Both the position numbers and the translations under genes were made by a program. 64,000 bases of DNA. Origin: Polaribacter sargassicola (lineage in GTDB: Bacteria; Bacteroidota; Bacteroidia; Flavobacteriales; Flavobacteriaceae). The notes beneath the pieces are model-generated. The model saw only the letters and a program-made list of their open reading frames with translations. It had not been told where the DNA came from and did not search any database. Every line of letters begins with the position of its first letter. The stretch's first letter is position 1. Shown one piece after another: positions 15,636 to 23,903 of this stretch. The DNA lies in NCBI RefSeq assembly GCF_021991835.1, contig NZ_JAHDAU010000003.1, positions 62,001 through 126,000 on the forward strand, read 5' to 3'.

Positions 15636-16241
15636 TTAATGGTTGATAAAAATAAACAAATTGCCCGTTTTAAAAGTAATTTTCACTTTATTAGTAATAG
15701 CTTTGTTTCTGGTTCCAATTCTTTTTCCTAAAGTTAAATCTTCATTATTTAAAGTATATTGCAAACCTTCTGTTGTAATATTTGTAGCAATATGAAAAGG
15801 AACTAAAGAAACTATTTTGCCTTTACAGTTATTAATTTCAATGCTTTTATCTGCTAAAAAATAACGACTGTATTCATCAAAAAAAGTAAGATTCAATTTG
15901 TTTTGCCAATGAATTGTAGTGTGTAAATTACCTAGAAAATGATCTTGTTCTTTTCCGCTTCCTCCATAAACATCAATATTTGTAAAACCCTTATCAAACA
16001 ATATTTTTAAAATCTTATCAAAATCTGTAAAGTTTTGATTTGGTGTATGAATTACCTCAATATCTTTTGGTAAATTTTCTAAAGAATCAAAATCACCACT
16101 AATAAAATTGGGTTTAATTTTATGTTTTTTTAAATATTGATAAGCGCCATCTGTTGCACAAATAACAGTGTAACCAGAAAGTTCTGGAAGTTTTTTAGGC
16201 GGTTTACCATTTAAAAGTAAAAATACTTTTTGCTTGTTCAT
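15636..16241 (-). CDS. thiN: Thiamine pyrophosphokinase
   Basis: 201 aa, standard length. It transfers diphosphate from ATP to thiamine. Visible motifs are CATDGAYQYLKKHKIKPNFISGDFDSL (about 29-55, the substrate and metal-binding DGA and GDFDS), FTDFDKILKIL (about 71-81) and GGSGKEQDHFLGNL (about 92-105). The C-terminal beta domain binds thiamine. The ATG at 16241 lies only 4 nt after a perfect -7 element, so the mRNA is probably leaderless. That element overlaps the T run of the preceding gene's terminator. Confidence 0.92.
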   Translation of the reverse strand: MNKQKVFLLLNGKPPKKLPELSGYTVICATDGAYQYLKKHKIKPNFISGDFDSLENLPKDIEVIHTPNQNFTDFDKILKILFDKGFTNIDVYGGSGKEQDHFLGNLHTTIHWQNKLNLTFFDEYSRYFLADKSIEINNCKGKIVSLVPFHIATNITTEGLQYTLNNEDLTLGKRIGTRNKAITNKVKITFKTGNLFIFINH

Positions 16242-16245
16242 AAAA

Positions 16246-16253
16246 CAAAAATA
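16246..16253 (-). promoter_or_regulatory. -7 promoter element for thiN, overlapping a terminator
   Basis: The reverse strand reads TATTTTTG, a perfect -7 element only 4 nt before the thiN ATG, and part of the T-rich tail of the terminator ending the 16309-16665 gene. Confidence 0.55.
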
Positions 16254-16286
16254 CCCATTTCTTAATTAATGAAATGGGTGTTTTGT
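16246..16286 (-). terminator. Intrinsic terminator after the ExbB/MotA-like gene
   Basis: On the minus strand ACCCATTTC (16279-16271) pairs with GAAATGGGT (16261-16253) and is followed by the T-rich tract that doubles as the thiN -7 element. Confidence 0.65.
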
Positions 16287-16308
16287 AATGTTTAAAATAA
16301 GTTACGTT

Positions 16309-16665
16309 CTATTTTTCTCTTAAAATAAGTCCGATAATGCCAAGCCTTGCAATTAAAAAAGTTACTGCCCCAAAAGCAGGAGAAAGTAAAGCTATTTTTA
16401 AACCAGTTGCTAATACGTTATGAGAAATTCCTTTAGATACAGAAATTGCATCAAAAGCTCCAATTAAACCAATCATCATTCCTAAAAAACCCCAAACCAA
16501 AGCAAACAAACTGATTGATTTTATTAGTTTTAAAGATTTTTCATTTTTATCTCCTTTTAAGAGCGTTTTAATTATTAAAAGAATACAAATAAGAAGTGCA
16601 ACTAATGTTGTGTACATAAATAACGGGCCACCATCATTTAAAAGATTTAAAGGTAATAATTTCAT
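16309..16665 (-). CDS. Short MotA/TolQ/ExbB proton-channel family protein
   Basis: 118 aa with three hydrophobic segments (about 16-36, 47-70, 88-112). The last two, SLFALVWGFLGMMIGLIGAFDAI and LATGLKIALLSPAFGAVTFLIARLGII, carry the G-x-x-G and small-residue pattern of the ExbB/MotA core helices. It is much shorter than full ExbB (about 230 aa), lacking most of the cytosolic part, and no ExbD or TonB gene adjoins it. It is an inner-membrane protein; whether it conducts protons is unproven. Confidence 0.72.
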   Translation of the reverse strand: MKLLPLNLLNDGGPLFMYTTLVALLICILLIIKTLLKGDKNEKSLKLIKSISLFALVWGFLGMMIGLIGAFDAISVSKGISHNVLATGLKIALLSPAFGAVTFLIARLGIIGLILREK

Positions 16666-16879
16666 AATGAGTTATTTTTTAAGATTTATATTTTTCAAAA
16701 GTATTTTAAAGTAACTTTTAATAATTAAAAAAATGATGTTCTAAGTGTGTTAAGCTCTAAACTACAAAATTATTACTGCTTTCTACAAAAATGAACTATT
16801 TTGGTAGAATAACCACTTTTTTATGAATTTCGCCGTAAAAATATATCTGTTATCATAAAAAATAGGATATTGTACTTTA

Positions 16880-17929
16880 ATGAAAAATATACATCCTTTT
16901 ATTAAGTTTATTTTAAAAACAGTATTGCATACTTTTTTCTGGGTTGCAGTGTATTTTTTTTATACCTATTTTTTAGGATATGGTAGTAACAATATAAAAT
17001 ATGTAAATGAATTTTCGGCATTTTTAATGCCAACAACAATTATTGTTTCTTATTTCTTTTTGTATTACTTAATCCCCAATTATCTTCAAAATAAAAAATA
17101 TTTTTTATTTGTTTTATATAGTATTTACACATTTATAATTGCTACATGTTTTTTAATTTTATCAATATTATATGGTTTTATATTATTAGAAAACACAGGT
17201 AATCAATCTGTAATTCCTTTAACCAAAAGCTTACCTTTTATAATTTTAGGAGTTTATATGGTGGTTTTATTTATAATAGTAATTGGGTTAATTGGTTATA
17301 ATTATTTAGCACAGGTTAAAACAGAAGATTTAAAAAACAAGTTTTTAGAAACACAACTACAACTAAAAGAGCAAGAATTAAAGTTTTTAAAAATGCAAAT
17401 TCACCCACATTTTCTATTTAATTCCTTAAACACAATTTATGGTTTTGCAATTGCTAAAGCAGATGAAGCTCCAGAAATGATTTTAAAATTATCTAATTTG
17501 TTAGATTATATTTTATATCAAGTAGAAAAACCAAAAGTGTTTTTAACAGAAGAAATAAATCATTTAGAAGATTATATTTCTTTAGAAAAAATGCGCTTTC
17601 ACGATACTTTAAAAGTTAATTTTAAAAAAGAAAATATAGGTAATACTTTTCAAATTCCGCCAATGTTGTTAATTCCGTTTGTAGAAAATAGTTTTAAACA
17701 CGGAGTTTTAATTAATGGAGTTTTAACTGTTGATATTCAGCTAAAAATTGATGAAAATTTTTTGTTTTTTGAAGTAGAAAATTCATCAATAATAAAAGAT
17801 GAGGCAACAACCGGAATTGGATTAGAAAACATAAAAAAGAGATTAGAAATGTTGTATCCTAAAAAGCATCAATTAGCTATAATTGATAAAAATGATACTT
17901 TTAAAGTAAGTTTAAAAATTGAGTTTTAA
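16880..17929 (+). CDS. LytS-type sensor histidine kinase
   Basis: 349 aa. Four membrane helices (about 10-30, 42-62, 72-98, 115-138) precede a coiled coil, then the His_kinase domain with HPHFLFNSLNTIYGF (about 175-189; phospho-acceptor His in PHFLFN) and a HATPase_c domain with PPMLLIPFVENSFKHG as N box and GIGLENIKKRL. It lacks a classical periplasmic sensor. It is 9 nt upstream of a LytTR response regulator, its certain partner. The signal is unknown; relatives regulate cell-surface or carbohydrate functions. Confidence 0.9.
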   Translation: MKNIHPFIKFILKTVLHTFFWVAVYFFYTYFLGYGSNNIKYVNEFSAFLMPTTIIVSYFFLYYLIPNYLQNKKYFLFVLYSIYTFIIATCFLILSILYGFILLENTGNQSVIPLTKSLPFIILGVYMVVLFIIVIGLIGYNYLAQVKTEDLKNKFLETQLQLKEQELKFLKMQIHPHFLFNSLNTIYGFAIAKADEAPEMILKLSNLLDYILYQVEKPKVFLTEEINHLEDYISLEKMRFHDTLKVNFKKENIGNTFQIPPMLLIPFVENSFKHGVLINGVLTVDIQLKIDENFLFFEVENSSIIKDEATTGIGLENIKKRLEMLYPKKHQLAIIDKNDTFKVSLKIEF

Positions 17930-17938
17930 ATTATAAAA

Positions 17939-18652
17939 ATGAATCAAATAAATTGTGTTATTGTTGATGACGAGCCTGTTGCAAGAAAAATTTTAGAAAC
18001 TTATGTTGCTAAAATACCTAATTTAAACTTGGTTAAAAGTTGCAAAAATGCCATGGAAGCTTTTGAAATAGTAAATTCTGCAAGCATAGATTTATTCTTT
18101 TTAGATATTAATATGCCAGATGTTTCTGGGTTGTCTTTAGCAAAATCTATCAATAAAAAATCTAAAATTATTTTTACTACCGCATACAGAGAATATGCTA
18201 TTGATGGTTTTGATTTGCAAGCAGTAGATTATCTGTTAAAACCAATTGCTTTTGATCGTTTTTTACAATCTGTTAATAAATTTTTTGAAACACAAACTAC
18301 CGTTTCTAAAAAAGTAAAAACTGTAGAAACTTCTTTAAAAAATAACTACATTTTTGTAAGATCAGAGCGTAAAATGGTAAAAGTAGTATTTGATGAAATA
18401 CTGTATGTAGAAAGCCTATCTGATTATATAAAAATTTATACAACAGAAAAAGTTTTAGTTACAAGAGAAACCATTTCTAATATAGAAATGAAATTACCTT
18501 CTCAACAATTTTTAAGAATTCATAGATCTTATATCGTAAATTTAAACAAAGTAGATTCTTACACCAACGAATTATTAGAAATTGGCAAAAAAGCAATTAC
18601 TATAAGTAGAACTTATAAAGAAAACGTGCTTAAAAAGTTAACGGATATTTAA
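17939..18652 (+). CDS. LytTR-family response regulator
   Basis: 237 aa. A receiver domain (1-115) has DDE at 10-12, phospho-acceptor Asp56 in FFLDINMP and Lys in LLKPI. A LytTR DNA-binding domain (about 135-235) contains NYIFVRSERKMVKV, LYVESLSDYIKIYT and FLRIHRSYIVNLNKV. It is the partner of the LytS-type kinase 9 nt upstream. LytTR proteins bind direct repeats. No targets are evident in this window; the next gene has its own promoter. Confidence 0.9.
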   Translation: MNQINCVIVDDEPVARKILETYVAKIPNLNLVKSCKNAMEAFEIVNSASIDLFFLDINMPDVSGLSLAKSINKKSKIIFTTAYREYAIDGFDLQAVDYLLKPIAFDRFLQSVNKFFETQTTVSKKVKTVETSLKNNYIFVRSERKMVKVVFDEILYVESLSDYIKIYTTEKVLVTRETISNIEMKLPSQQFLRIHRSYIVNLNKVDSYTNELLEIGKKAITISRTYKENVLKKLTDI

Positions 18653-18664
18653 ATGAAATAGTTT

Positions 18665-18672
18665 TATCTTTG
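18665..18672 (+). promoter_or_regulatory. -7 promoter element for mvaD
   Basis: TATCTTTG matches TAnnTTTG perfectly and ends 16 nt before the TTG start at 18689. It supports that start and separates mvaD from the regulator gene. Confidence 0.6.
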
Positions 18673-18688
18673 AGGCAAATTTAATACT

Positions 18689-19768
18689 TTGAATACATCA
18701 CAATTTATTGCAAAATCGGTAGAAAAATCAATAGAAAAAGCAACTTTTACGTGGCAAACACCAAGTAATATTGCTTTGGTAAAATATTGGGGAAAAAGCA
18801 ATCCTCAAATACCAAAAAACGCTTCTATTAGTTTTACATTAAACAATTGCCATACAATCACTACTATAGAGTTTCAGAAAAAAGAAAAGTCTGAAACTGT
18901 AGATTTCGATTTGTTTTTTGAAGGACAACAAAAAGAAGAGTTTAAGCCAAAAATTGCTGATTTTTTTACAAGAATACAAACATATTGTCCATATATTTTT
19001 GAATATAAAATGATTATTAATTCAGAAAACTCTTTTCCTCATTCTAGCGGAATTGCTTCTTCTGCAAGCGGATTAAGTGCTATAGCTAGGTGTTTAATGA
19101 GTTTAGAGTCTGTATTAAATCCAGATTTATCATCAGAAGAAATTAATAAAAAAGCTTCTTTTTTAGCGCGTTTAGGATCTGGAAGTGCAAGTAGAAGTAT
19201 AGAAGGTCCTTTAGTTGTTTGGGGAAATCATCCAGAAATAGAAGGAAGCTCAGATTTATTTGGAGTACAATTTCCTTATAAAGTACATTCGGTTTTTAAC
19301 AATTATCAAGATGCAATTTTATTGGTTGATAAAGGAGAAAAACAAGTTTCTAGTACCGTTGGTCATAACTTAATGCACAATCATCCGTATGCAGAAAATC
19401 GTTTTAAACAAGCCAATGAAAATTTAGGAAAAATGTCTTCAATTCTTCAAAATGGAGATTTAAAAGCATTTGTTAATTTGGTAGAAAGTGAAGCTTTAAC
19501 ACTACACGCTATGATGTTAACAAGCAATCCGTATTTTATTTTAATGAAACCAAACACGTTAGAAATTATCAATAAGATTTGGGAATATCGCGAAGAAAAT
19601 AACAGTAATATTTGTTTTACGTTAGATGCTGGTGCAAATGTGCATGTTTTGTATCCAGAAGCAGAAAAAGAAGCTGTAAATTATTTTATAGAAAATAAGT
19701 TGGCTAAATTCTGTCAGAAAAATCAGTATATTTGTGATAGTGTGGGCTTTGGAGCAAAAAAAATCTAA
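18689..19768 (+). CDS. mvaD: Diphosphomevalonate decarboxylase
   Basis: 359 aa. It converts mevalonate 5-diphosphate to isopentenyl diphosphate with ATP and CO2 release. The GHMP-fold signature is clear: PSNIALVKYWGK (about 26-37), PHSSGIASSASGLSAIARC (about 113-131) and LGSGSASRSIEGP, with the conserved TLDAGANVH near the end. The start is TTG, since no in-frame ATG precedes the conserved region, and a -7 element lies 16 nt upstream. It is part of the mevalonate pathway with the kinase at 20242, the GYDIA kinase and the HMG-CoA reductase. Confidence 0.94.
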   Translation: MNTSQFIAKSVEKSIEKATFTWQTPSNIALVKYWGKSNPQIPKNASISFTLNNCHTITTIEFQKKEKSETVDFDLFFEGQQKEEFKPKIADFFTRIQTYCPYIFEYKMIINSENSFPHSSGIASSASGLSAIARCLMSLESVLNPDLSSEEINKKASFLARLGSGSASRSIEGPLVVWGNHPEIEGSSDLFGVQFPYKVHSVFNNYQDAILLVDKGEKQVSSTVGHNLMHNHPYAENRFKQANENLGKMSSILQNGDLKAFVNLVESEALTLHAMMLTSNPYFILMKPNTLEIINKIWEYREENNSNICFTLDAGANVHVLYPEAEKEAVNYFIENKLAKFCQKNQYICDSVGFGAKKI

Positions 19769-19793
19769 TTTTCTCTTTTAATTTTTATCAAAA

Positions 19794-20189
19794 ATGAAAA
19801 TTTTTAACAAATTTATAATTTTATTTATTTTCTTTTTTTCTATCACTATTTCTGCACAAAAAACTACATGGCTTAATGCTGCTTTAAAAGAAACACAAAA
19901 AGCAAAAGCGATTTATTATAAAGTGGTTTCTAAAAACAAAGAAAGTGTTACATTTTATTACAAAAGTGGTAAAGTTTTTAGAAAACTAAAGCTTGTAAAC
20001 GGAAAAGAAATGGGTGCTTTTTCTGAATTTTATGAAACAGGAGAAATTAAAGTACAAGGAAGATATAATAATGGTTTAGAGGAAGGTGTTTGGAAAACGT
20101 ACGATAAAAAAGGAAAAATTAGAGAAAAAGGAAAATATGATAAAGGAGAAAAAGTAGGTGTTTGGAAAACTTTTTATAAAAATTTTTAA
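19794..20189 (+). CDS. Exported MORN-repeat (YwqK-like) protein
   Basis: 131 aa. A signal peptide (FIILFIFFFSITISAQ) precedes MORN-type hairpin repeats in which Gly and Tyr/Trp recur every 20-22 residues: YYKSGKVFRKL, FYETGEIKVQGRYNNG, VWKTYDKKGKIREKGKYDKG, VWKTFYK. Annotation pipelines call these toxin-antitoxin YwqK antitoxins, but no toxin gene is adjacent, so that label is not supported here. It is probably a periplasmic or surface repeat protein. It lies between two mevalonate-pathway genes, 25 nt after mvaD. Confidence 0.75.
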   Translation: MKIFNKFIILFIFFFSITISAQKTTWLNAALKETQKAKAIYYKVVSKNKESVTFYYKSGKVFRKLKLVNGKEMGAFSEFYETGEIKVQGRYNNGLEEGVWKTYDKKGKIREKGKYDKGEKVGVWKTFYKNF

Positions 20190-20213
20190 ATCAAACTTTT
20201 AACATATTTTTTA

Positions 20214-20221
20214 TACTTTTG
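20214..20221 (+). promoter_or_regulatory. -7 promoter element for the mevalonate kinase gene
   Basis: TACTTTTG matches TAnnTTTG perfectly, 20 nt before the ATG at 20242. Confidence 0.6.
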
Positions 20222-20241
20222 TAATACTATAAAAAAGAAAA

Positions 20242-21168
20242 ATGAAAGGACCATTATTTTACGCTAAAATTCTTCTTTTTGGAGAATACGGAATTATTAA
20301 AGATTCTAAAGGTTTAGCAATTCCGTTTAACGCTTACAGAGGTGCTTTAAAAACTTCATCAAATTTAACAGGCAAACCTAAAATTTCTAATGAAAATTTA
20401 GAACGCTTTTATCAACATTTAAAATCTTTAAAAACAAATTTAGTTTCCTTTAATTTAGAGGGTTTTAAAAACGATATTGATAACGGAATGTACTTTGATT
20501 CTTCTATTCCGCAAGGTTACGGTGTTGGTAGTTCTGGTGCTCTAGTTGCTTCTATCTATGATAAATATGCTTTAGATAAGATTACAGTTTTAGAAAACTT
20601 AACTAGAGAAAAATTATTAAAATTAAAGGAAATTTTTTCTTTAATGGAATCTTTTTTTCATGGTAAAAGTTCTGGTTTAGACCCTCTAAACAGTTATTTA
20701 AGCTTACCAATCTTAATAAACTCTAAAGATAATGTAGAACCAGCTGGTATTCCTTCTCAAAAAGAAGGAAAAGGTGCTGTTTTCTTATTAGATTCTGAGC
20801 AAATAGGAGAAACAGAGCCAATGGTAAACATCTTTATGAATAAGATGAAAAACGAAGGTTTTAGAAAAATGATTAGTGAAGAGTTTGCTACTACAACAGA
20901 TGCTTGTATAGAAGATTTTTTACATGGTAATGTAAAATCTTTATTTAGCAATGTAAAATCTTTATCTAAAATTGTTTTAAAGAACTTTAAACCAATGATT
21001 CCTACTGCTTTTCATAAAGTTTGGGAAAACGGAATTATTACCAACGAATATTACTTAAAACTTTGCGGTTCTGGCGGAGGTGGTTATATTTTAGGTTTTA
21101 CAGAAGATTATGCTAAAGCTCAAAAAAGTCTTAAAAACTATAAATTAGAATTAGTTTATAGATTCTAA
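20242..21168 (+). CDS. Mevalonate kinase (GHMP family)
   Basis: 308 aa. It phosphorylates mevalonate in the isoprenoid pathway. GHMP-kinase landmarks are AKILLFGEYGII near the start (substrate loop), IPQGYGVGSSGALVASIYDKY (ATP-binding glycine-rich loop, about 91-111), FFHGKSSGLDPLNSYL (about 136-151) and the C-terminal LCGSGGGGYILGF motif. Homologues in Bacteroidota are annotated as mevalonate kinase, and clustering with mvaD supports that assignment. It is followed after 5 nt by a UbiA-type prenyltransferase. Confidence 0.87.
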   Translation: MKGPLFYAKILLFGEYGIIKDSKGLAIPFNAYRGALKTSSNLTGKPKISNENLERFYQHLKSLKTNLVSFNLEGFKNDIDNGMYFDSSIPQGYGVGSSGALVASIYDKYALDKITVLENLTREKLLKLKEIFSLMESFFHGKSSGLDPLNSYLSLPILINSKDNVEPAGIPSQKEGKGAVFLLDSEQIGETEPMVNIFMNKMKNEGFRKMISEEFATTTDACIEDFLHGNVKSLFSNVKSLSKIVLKNFKPMIPTAFHKVWENGIITNEYYLKLCGSGGGGYILGFTEDYAKAQKSLKNYKLELVYRF

Positions 21169-21173
21169 ATTAT

Positions 21174-22091
21174 ATGATAAATTTTAAAATAAAAAGGTTT
21201 ATTTTTAAATTTTTCAGCATACTTTCTGTAATAAGAGGGTATAATATTTTAGTTTTAGTTTTAGCGCAGTATTTAGCAGCTATTTTTATTTTCTCTCCAC
21301 AAAGCTCTGCAAGAAATATAATTTTAGATAGAGATTTGTTCTATATAGTTTTAGCAAGTATTTGTGTAATTGCTTCTGGCTACATTATTAATAATTTTTA
21401 TGATGCAAAGGTTGATAGAATTAACAGACCTTTAAAAACGGGTATAGATAATTATGTAAAACAATCTACAAAATTAAAATTGTATTTTACTTTAAACTTT
21501 TTAGGATTTGTTTTTGGTTATTTAATTTCCTTAAAAGCAGCCTTATTTTTTGCAATTTATATCTTCGGGATTTGGTTTTATTCCCACAAGCTTAAAAAGT
21601 ACGCTTTTACAGGCTTAGTTTCTGCAACTATACTTACAATCTTACCTTTTTTTGCTGTTTTCATATATTTTAAAAACTTTTCGAAAATAATTTTTGTTCA
21701 TGCTATCTTTCTATTTCTTGTATTAATGGTTAGAGAGCTAATTAAGGATTTACAGAACATGAAAGGAGCTATTGTAAATGATTATGACACTTTTCCTGTA
21801 GTTTATGGAGAAAAAAAAACAAAGCAATTATCTATTTTTTTATTAATATTAACTGTTTTTCCTGTTGTAATTTTATTCAGTTATCCTGCTTTAAGTTATA
21901 TGAGATTTTACTTTTATTTTGCTTTTATAGTCTTAATTTTCTTAGGATTTTATCTCTGGAAATCTACAAGAGTAAAACAATATATTTTAATGCATAACAT
22001 TTTGAAAATCTTACTTTTAATTGGTGTTTTGTCTTTAGTTTTTATTGATACATCACTTATTGTAGAAAAAGTGATAGACCGATTGAATTAA
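21174..22091 (+). CDS. UbiA-family prenyltransferase, GGGP-geranylgeranyltransferase-like
   Basis: 305 aa, about eight to nine membrane helices. The first Asp-rich motif, NNFYDAKVDRINRP (Asp77, Asp81), binds prenyl-PP through Mg2+; the second is DLQNMKGAIVNDYDTFPVVYG (about 192-212). This set resembles the archaeal digeranylgeranylglyceryl-phosphate synthase branch of UbiA rather than ubiquinone or menaquinone enzymes. It lies 5 nt after mevalonate kinase, so isoprenoid precursor supply and use appear co-expressed. Substrate is inferred; a protohaem IX or homogentisate prenyltransferase is less likely. Confidence 0.78.
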   Translation: MINFKIKRFIFKFFSILSVIRGYNILVLVLAQYLAAIFIFSPQSSARNIILDRDLFYIVLASICVIASGYIINNFYDAKVDRINRPLKTGIDNYVKQSTKLKLYFTLNFLGFVFGYLISLKAALFFAIYIFGIWFYSHKLKKYAFTGLVSATILTILPFFAVFIYFKNFSKIIFVHAIFLFLVLMVRELIKDLQNMKGAIVNDYDTFPVVYGEKKTKQLSIFLLILTVFPVVILFSYPALSYMRFYFYFAFIVLIFLGFYLWKSTRVKQYILMHNILKILLLIGVLSLVFIDTSLIVEKVIDRLN

Positions 22092-22104
22092 ACTTTTTTA
22101 TGCT

Positions 22105-22112
22105 TATTTTTG
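22105..22112 (+). promoter_or_regulatory. -7 promoter element for rluB
   Basis: TATTTTTG matches TAnnTTTG perfectly, 15 nt before the ATG at 22128. Confidence 0.55.
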
Positions 22113-22127
22113 CAAAAATTTTAAGTA

Positions 22128-22982
22128 ATGAAATCAAATAAAAACTCGTCGAGAGGACGACAAGAAGGTAAAAGAAACACTCCTTTAAGCAGAAAAAGTA
22201 AACCTTTAGCTAGAAAGAGTCCTAAAAAAACTTTTACTAAAATTAAAGAAACTCAAAAATCTGATGAATCATCAGGAATCCGTTTAAACAAATATATTGC
22301 AAATTCTGGTGTATGTTCTCGAAGAGAAGCAGATACATATATAGAACATGGTAGTGTAGAAGTTAACGGAAAATTAGTAACAGAAATGGGCTACAAAGTA
22401 CAACCTACTGATGTTGTACGTTTTGATGGAACTTCTATTTCTCCTGAGCAAAAAAAATACATTTTACTGAATAAACCTAAAAACTACATTACCACTATGG
22501 ATGATGATAGAGGTAGAAAAACAGTAATGGAATTGGTTGCTAATGCATCAAAAGAAAGAATTTACCCTGTTGGACGTTTAGATAGAAACACTACAGGTTT
22601 ATTATTATTTACAAATGATGGTGATCTAGCAAAAAAATTAACACATCCAAAACACAATGTACGTAAATTATATCATGCTTCTCTAGACAGAAAACTAGAT
22701 TTAAAAGATTTAGAAAAGTTAAGAGGAGAAGTAATAATTGAAGGCAGAAAAGTATTTATTGATGCAGTTTCTTATGTAGACGGGCAACCAAAAACAGAAA
22801 TAGGAATTGAGATACACTCTGGTAGAAACAGAATTGTACGTAAGATTTTTGAACATGTTGGTTATAAAGTAAATAAATTAGATAGAGTTATCTTTGCAGA
22901 ATTAACTAAGAAAAACTTACCAAGAGGTAGGTGGAGAGAACTTACTAATTTAGAGTTAGCTAATCTTCAAAAAATGCAATAA
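22128..22982 (+). CDS. rluB: RluB/RsuA-family rRNA pseudouridine synthase
   Basis: 284 aa. A very basic N-terminal tail (1-49, Ser/Arg/Lys-rich) precedes an S4 RNA-binding domain (50-98, IRLNKYIANSGVCSRREAD) and the RsuA-type catalytic domain with VGRLDRNTTGLLLFTNDG; catalytic Asp152. The last conserved block, GRNRIVRKIFEHVGYKV, is typical of RluB (23S rRNA U2605), though RsuA, RluE and RluF are paralogous alternatives. It has its own promoter and a terminator just after the stop. Confidence 0.85.
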   Translation: MKSNKNSSRGRQEGKRNTPLSRKSKPLARKSPKKTFTKIKETQKSDESSGIRLNKYIANSGVCSRREADTYIEHGSVEVNGKLVTEMGYKVQPTDVVRFDGTSISPEQKKYILLNKPKNYITTMDDDRGRKTVMELVANASKERIYPVGRLDRNTTGLLLFTNDGDLAKKLTHPKHNVRKLYHASLDRKLDLKDLEKLRGEVIIEGRKVFIDAVSYVDGQPKTEIGIEIHSGRNRIVRKIFEHVGYKVNKLDRVIFAELTKKNLPRGRWRELTNLELANLQKMQ

Positions 22983-23007
22983 ACAATTAAAAAACTGCAT
23001 AAAAACA

Positions 23008-23044
23008 AAAAACCAGCTTATCTTATCAAAGCTGGTTTTTTTTG
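23008..23044 (+). terminator. Intrinsic terminator after rluB
   Basis: AAACCAGCTT (23011-23020) pairs with AAGCTGGTTT (from about 23030), followed by a T run. It lies 28 nt after the rluB stop. Confidence 0.85.
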
Positions 23045-23068
23045 TTAGATCTTTTAAACTACTATAAA

Positions 23069-23353
23069 TTAGTCTGTAGTTGCAGGAGCAGTTGTTCCTG
23101 TACAAGTTGTAGTAACTTCATAAAGAACACCCTCTACAGTTGTTTCTACAATAGTGTTAGCATAATCACATACAGCTCCTGGTAAGCTAGGAAATGTATT
23201 ATCAGAAGTTTGCACTATAGTTCCTGTTTCTGTATTTACAGTTTCTTGTGTACAATTACAGTTTTCTGAAGACTCTTCACAACTTGTAAATAAAGTTGCT
23301 GATACCATTAGTGCTAATGTTAATTTTAAAATTTTTGTTGTTTTCATTTTCAT
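23069..23353 (-). CDS. Small Cys/Thr-rich lipoprotein
   Basis: 94 aa. A lipoprotein signal peptide has lipobox LFTSC (Cys about 25). The short mature part is rich in Thr, Glu and Cys (ENCNCTQETV, GAVCDYAN, TTTCTGTT), with four further cysteines that could form disulfides, and ends in TTAPATTD. No family recognised. It is isolated, with a 550-bp AT-rich gap upstream. Either of two in-frame ATGs (23353 or 23347) could start it. Confidence 0.65.
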   Translation of the reverse strand: MKMKTTKILKLTLALMVSATLFTSCEESSENCNCTQETVNTETGTIVQTSDNTFPSLPGAVCDYANTIVETTVEGVLYEVTTTCTGTTAPATTD

Positions 23354-23903
23354 TTTGTTTATGGTTTAGGGTTCGTTACCTACTTCAAAATTTAGTTGGC
23401 TTTTCGGTTAATTCCCAACATAAAATATTAGTCAATTTATTTGATAATTAAATGTTTGCGTTACAAATTAAAGGTATTTAATCTAATAAAGCAATACTTT
23501 TTAAAATCTATTTCTAAAAAATTTAACATACTTATTAACAGTTAATTACCGTAATTTTAGTCAAATTCTCCTTTAAAATATGTAATCAATAATTTTACCC
23601 TCCTAAAAACAAAAAAAACAAAAAATAATGCTGTTTTATTTTTAAAACAACAAAAACAAAAGAACTTATTATTTTAAATAAGTCACCCTAAAAAAGCATT
23701 TTTTTTCTAAAAAAAAATGCATAGCAAAGAATATATCTTATTTTTTTTCTAAAAAAACAAAATGAAATAACCAAATTATGGTTAAAAATGACAAAATTAG
23801 ACGCTAATAATCTCTAAATTATATCGTCTTTTTAAGATTATCATTTAGCATAATAGTAATTTCCTCTAAAAAATAATCTTTTAATAAATAAGTAAGAAAA
23901 ATA
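23354..23903. other. 550-bp AT-rich intergenic gap with hairpins
   Basis: No convincing ORF. A GCATTTTTTTT/AAAAAAAATGC hairpin (11-bp stem, 3-nt loop) lies at 23696-23720. Around 23800-23850 ATAATCT pairs with AGATTAT, nested in AGACG/CGTCT, possibly the 3' end of the gene at 23904-24458. The promoter of the lipoprotein gene should lie in the first 100 bp but no perfect -7 element was seen. An sRNA is possible but unsupported. Confidence 0.4.

Noticed and set aside
19794..20189. Toxin-antitoxin system (YwqK antitoxin)
   Set aside because: Only the MORN repeats recall YwqK; the protein has a signal peptide and no toxin-like neighbour.
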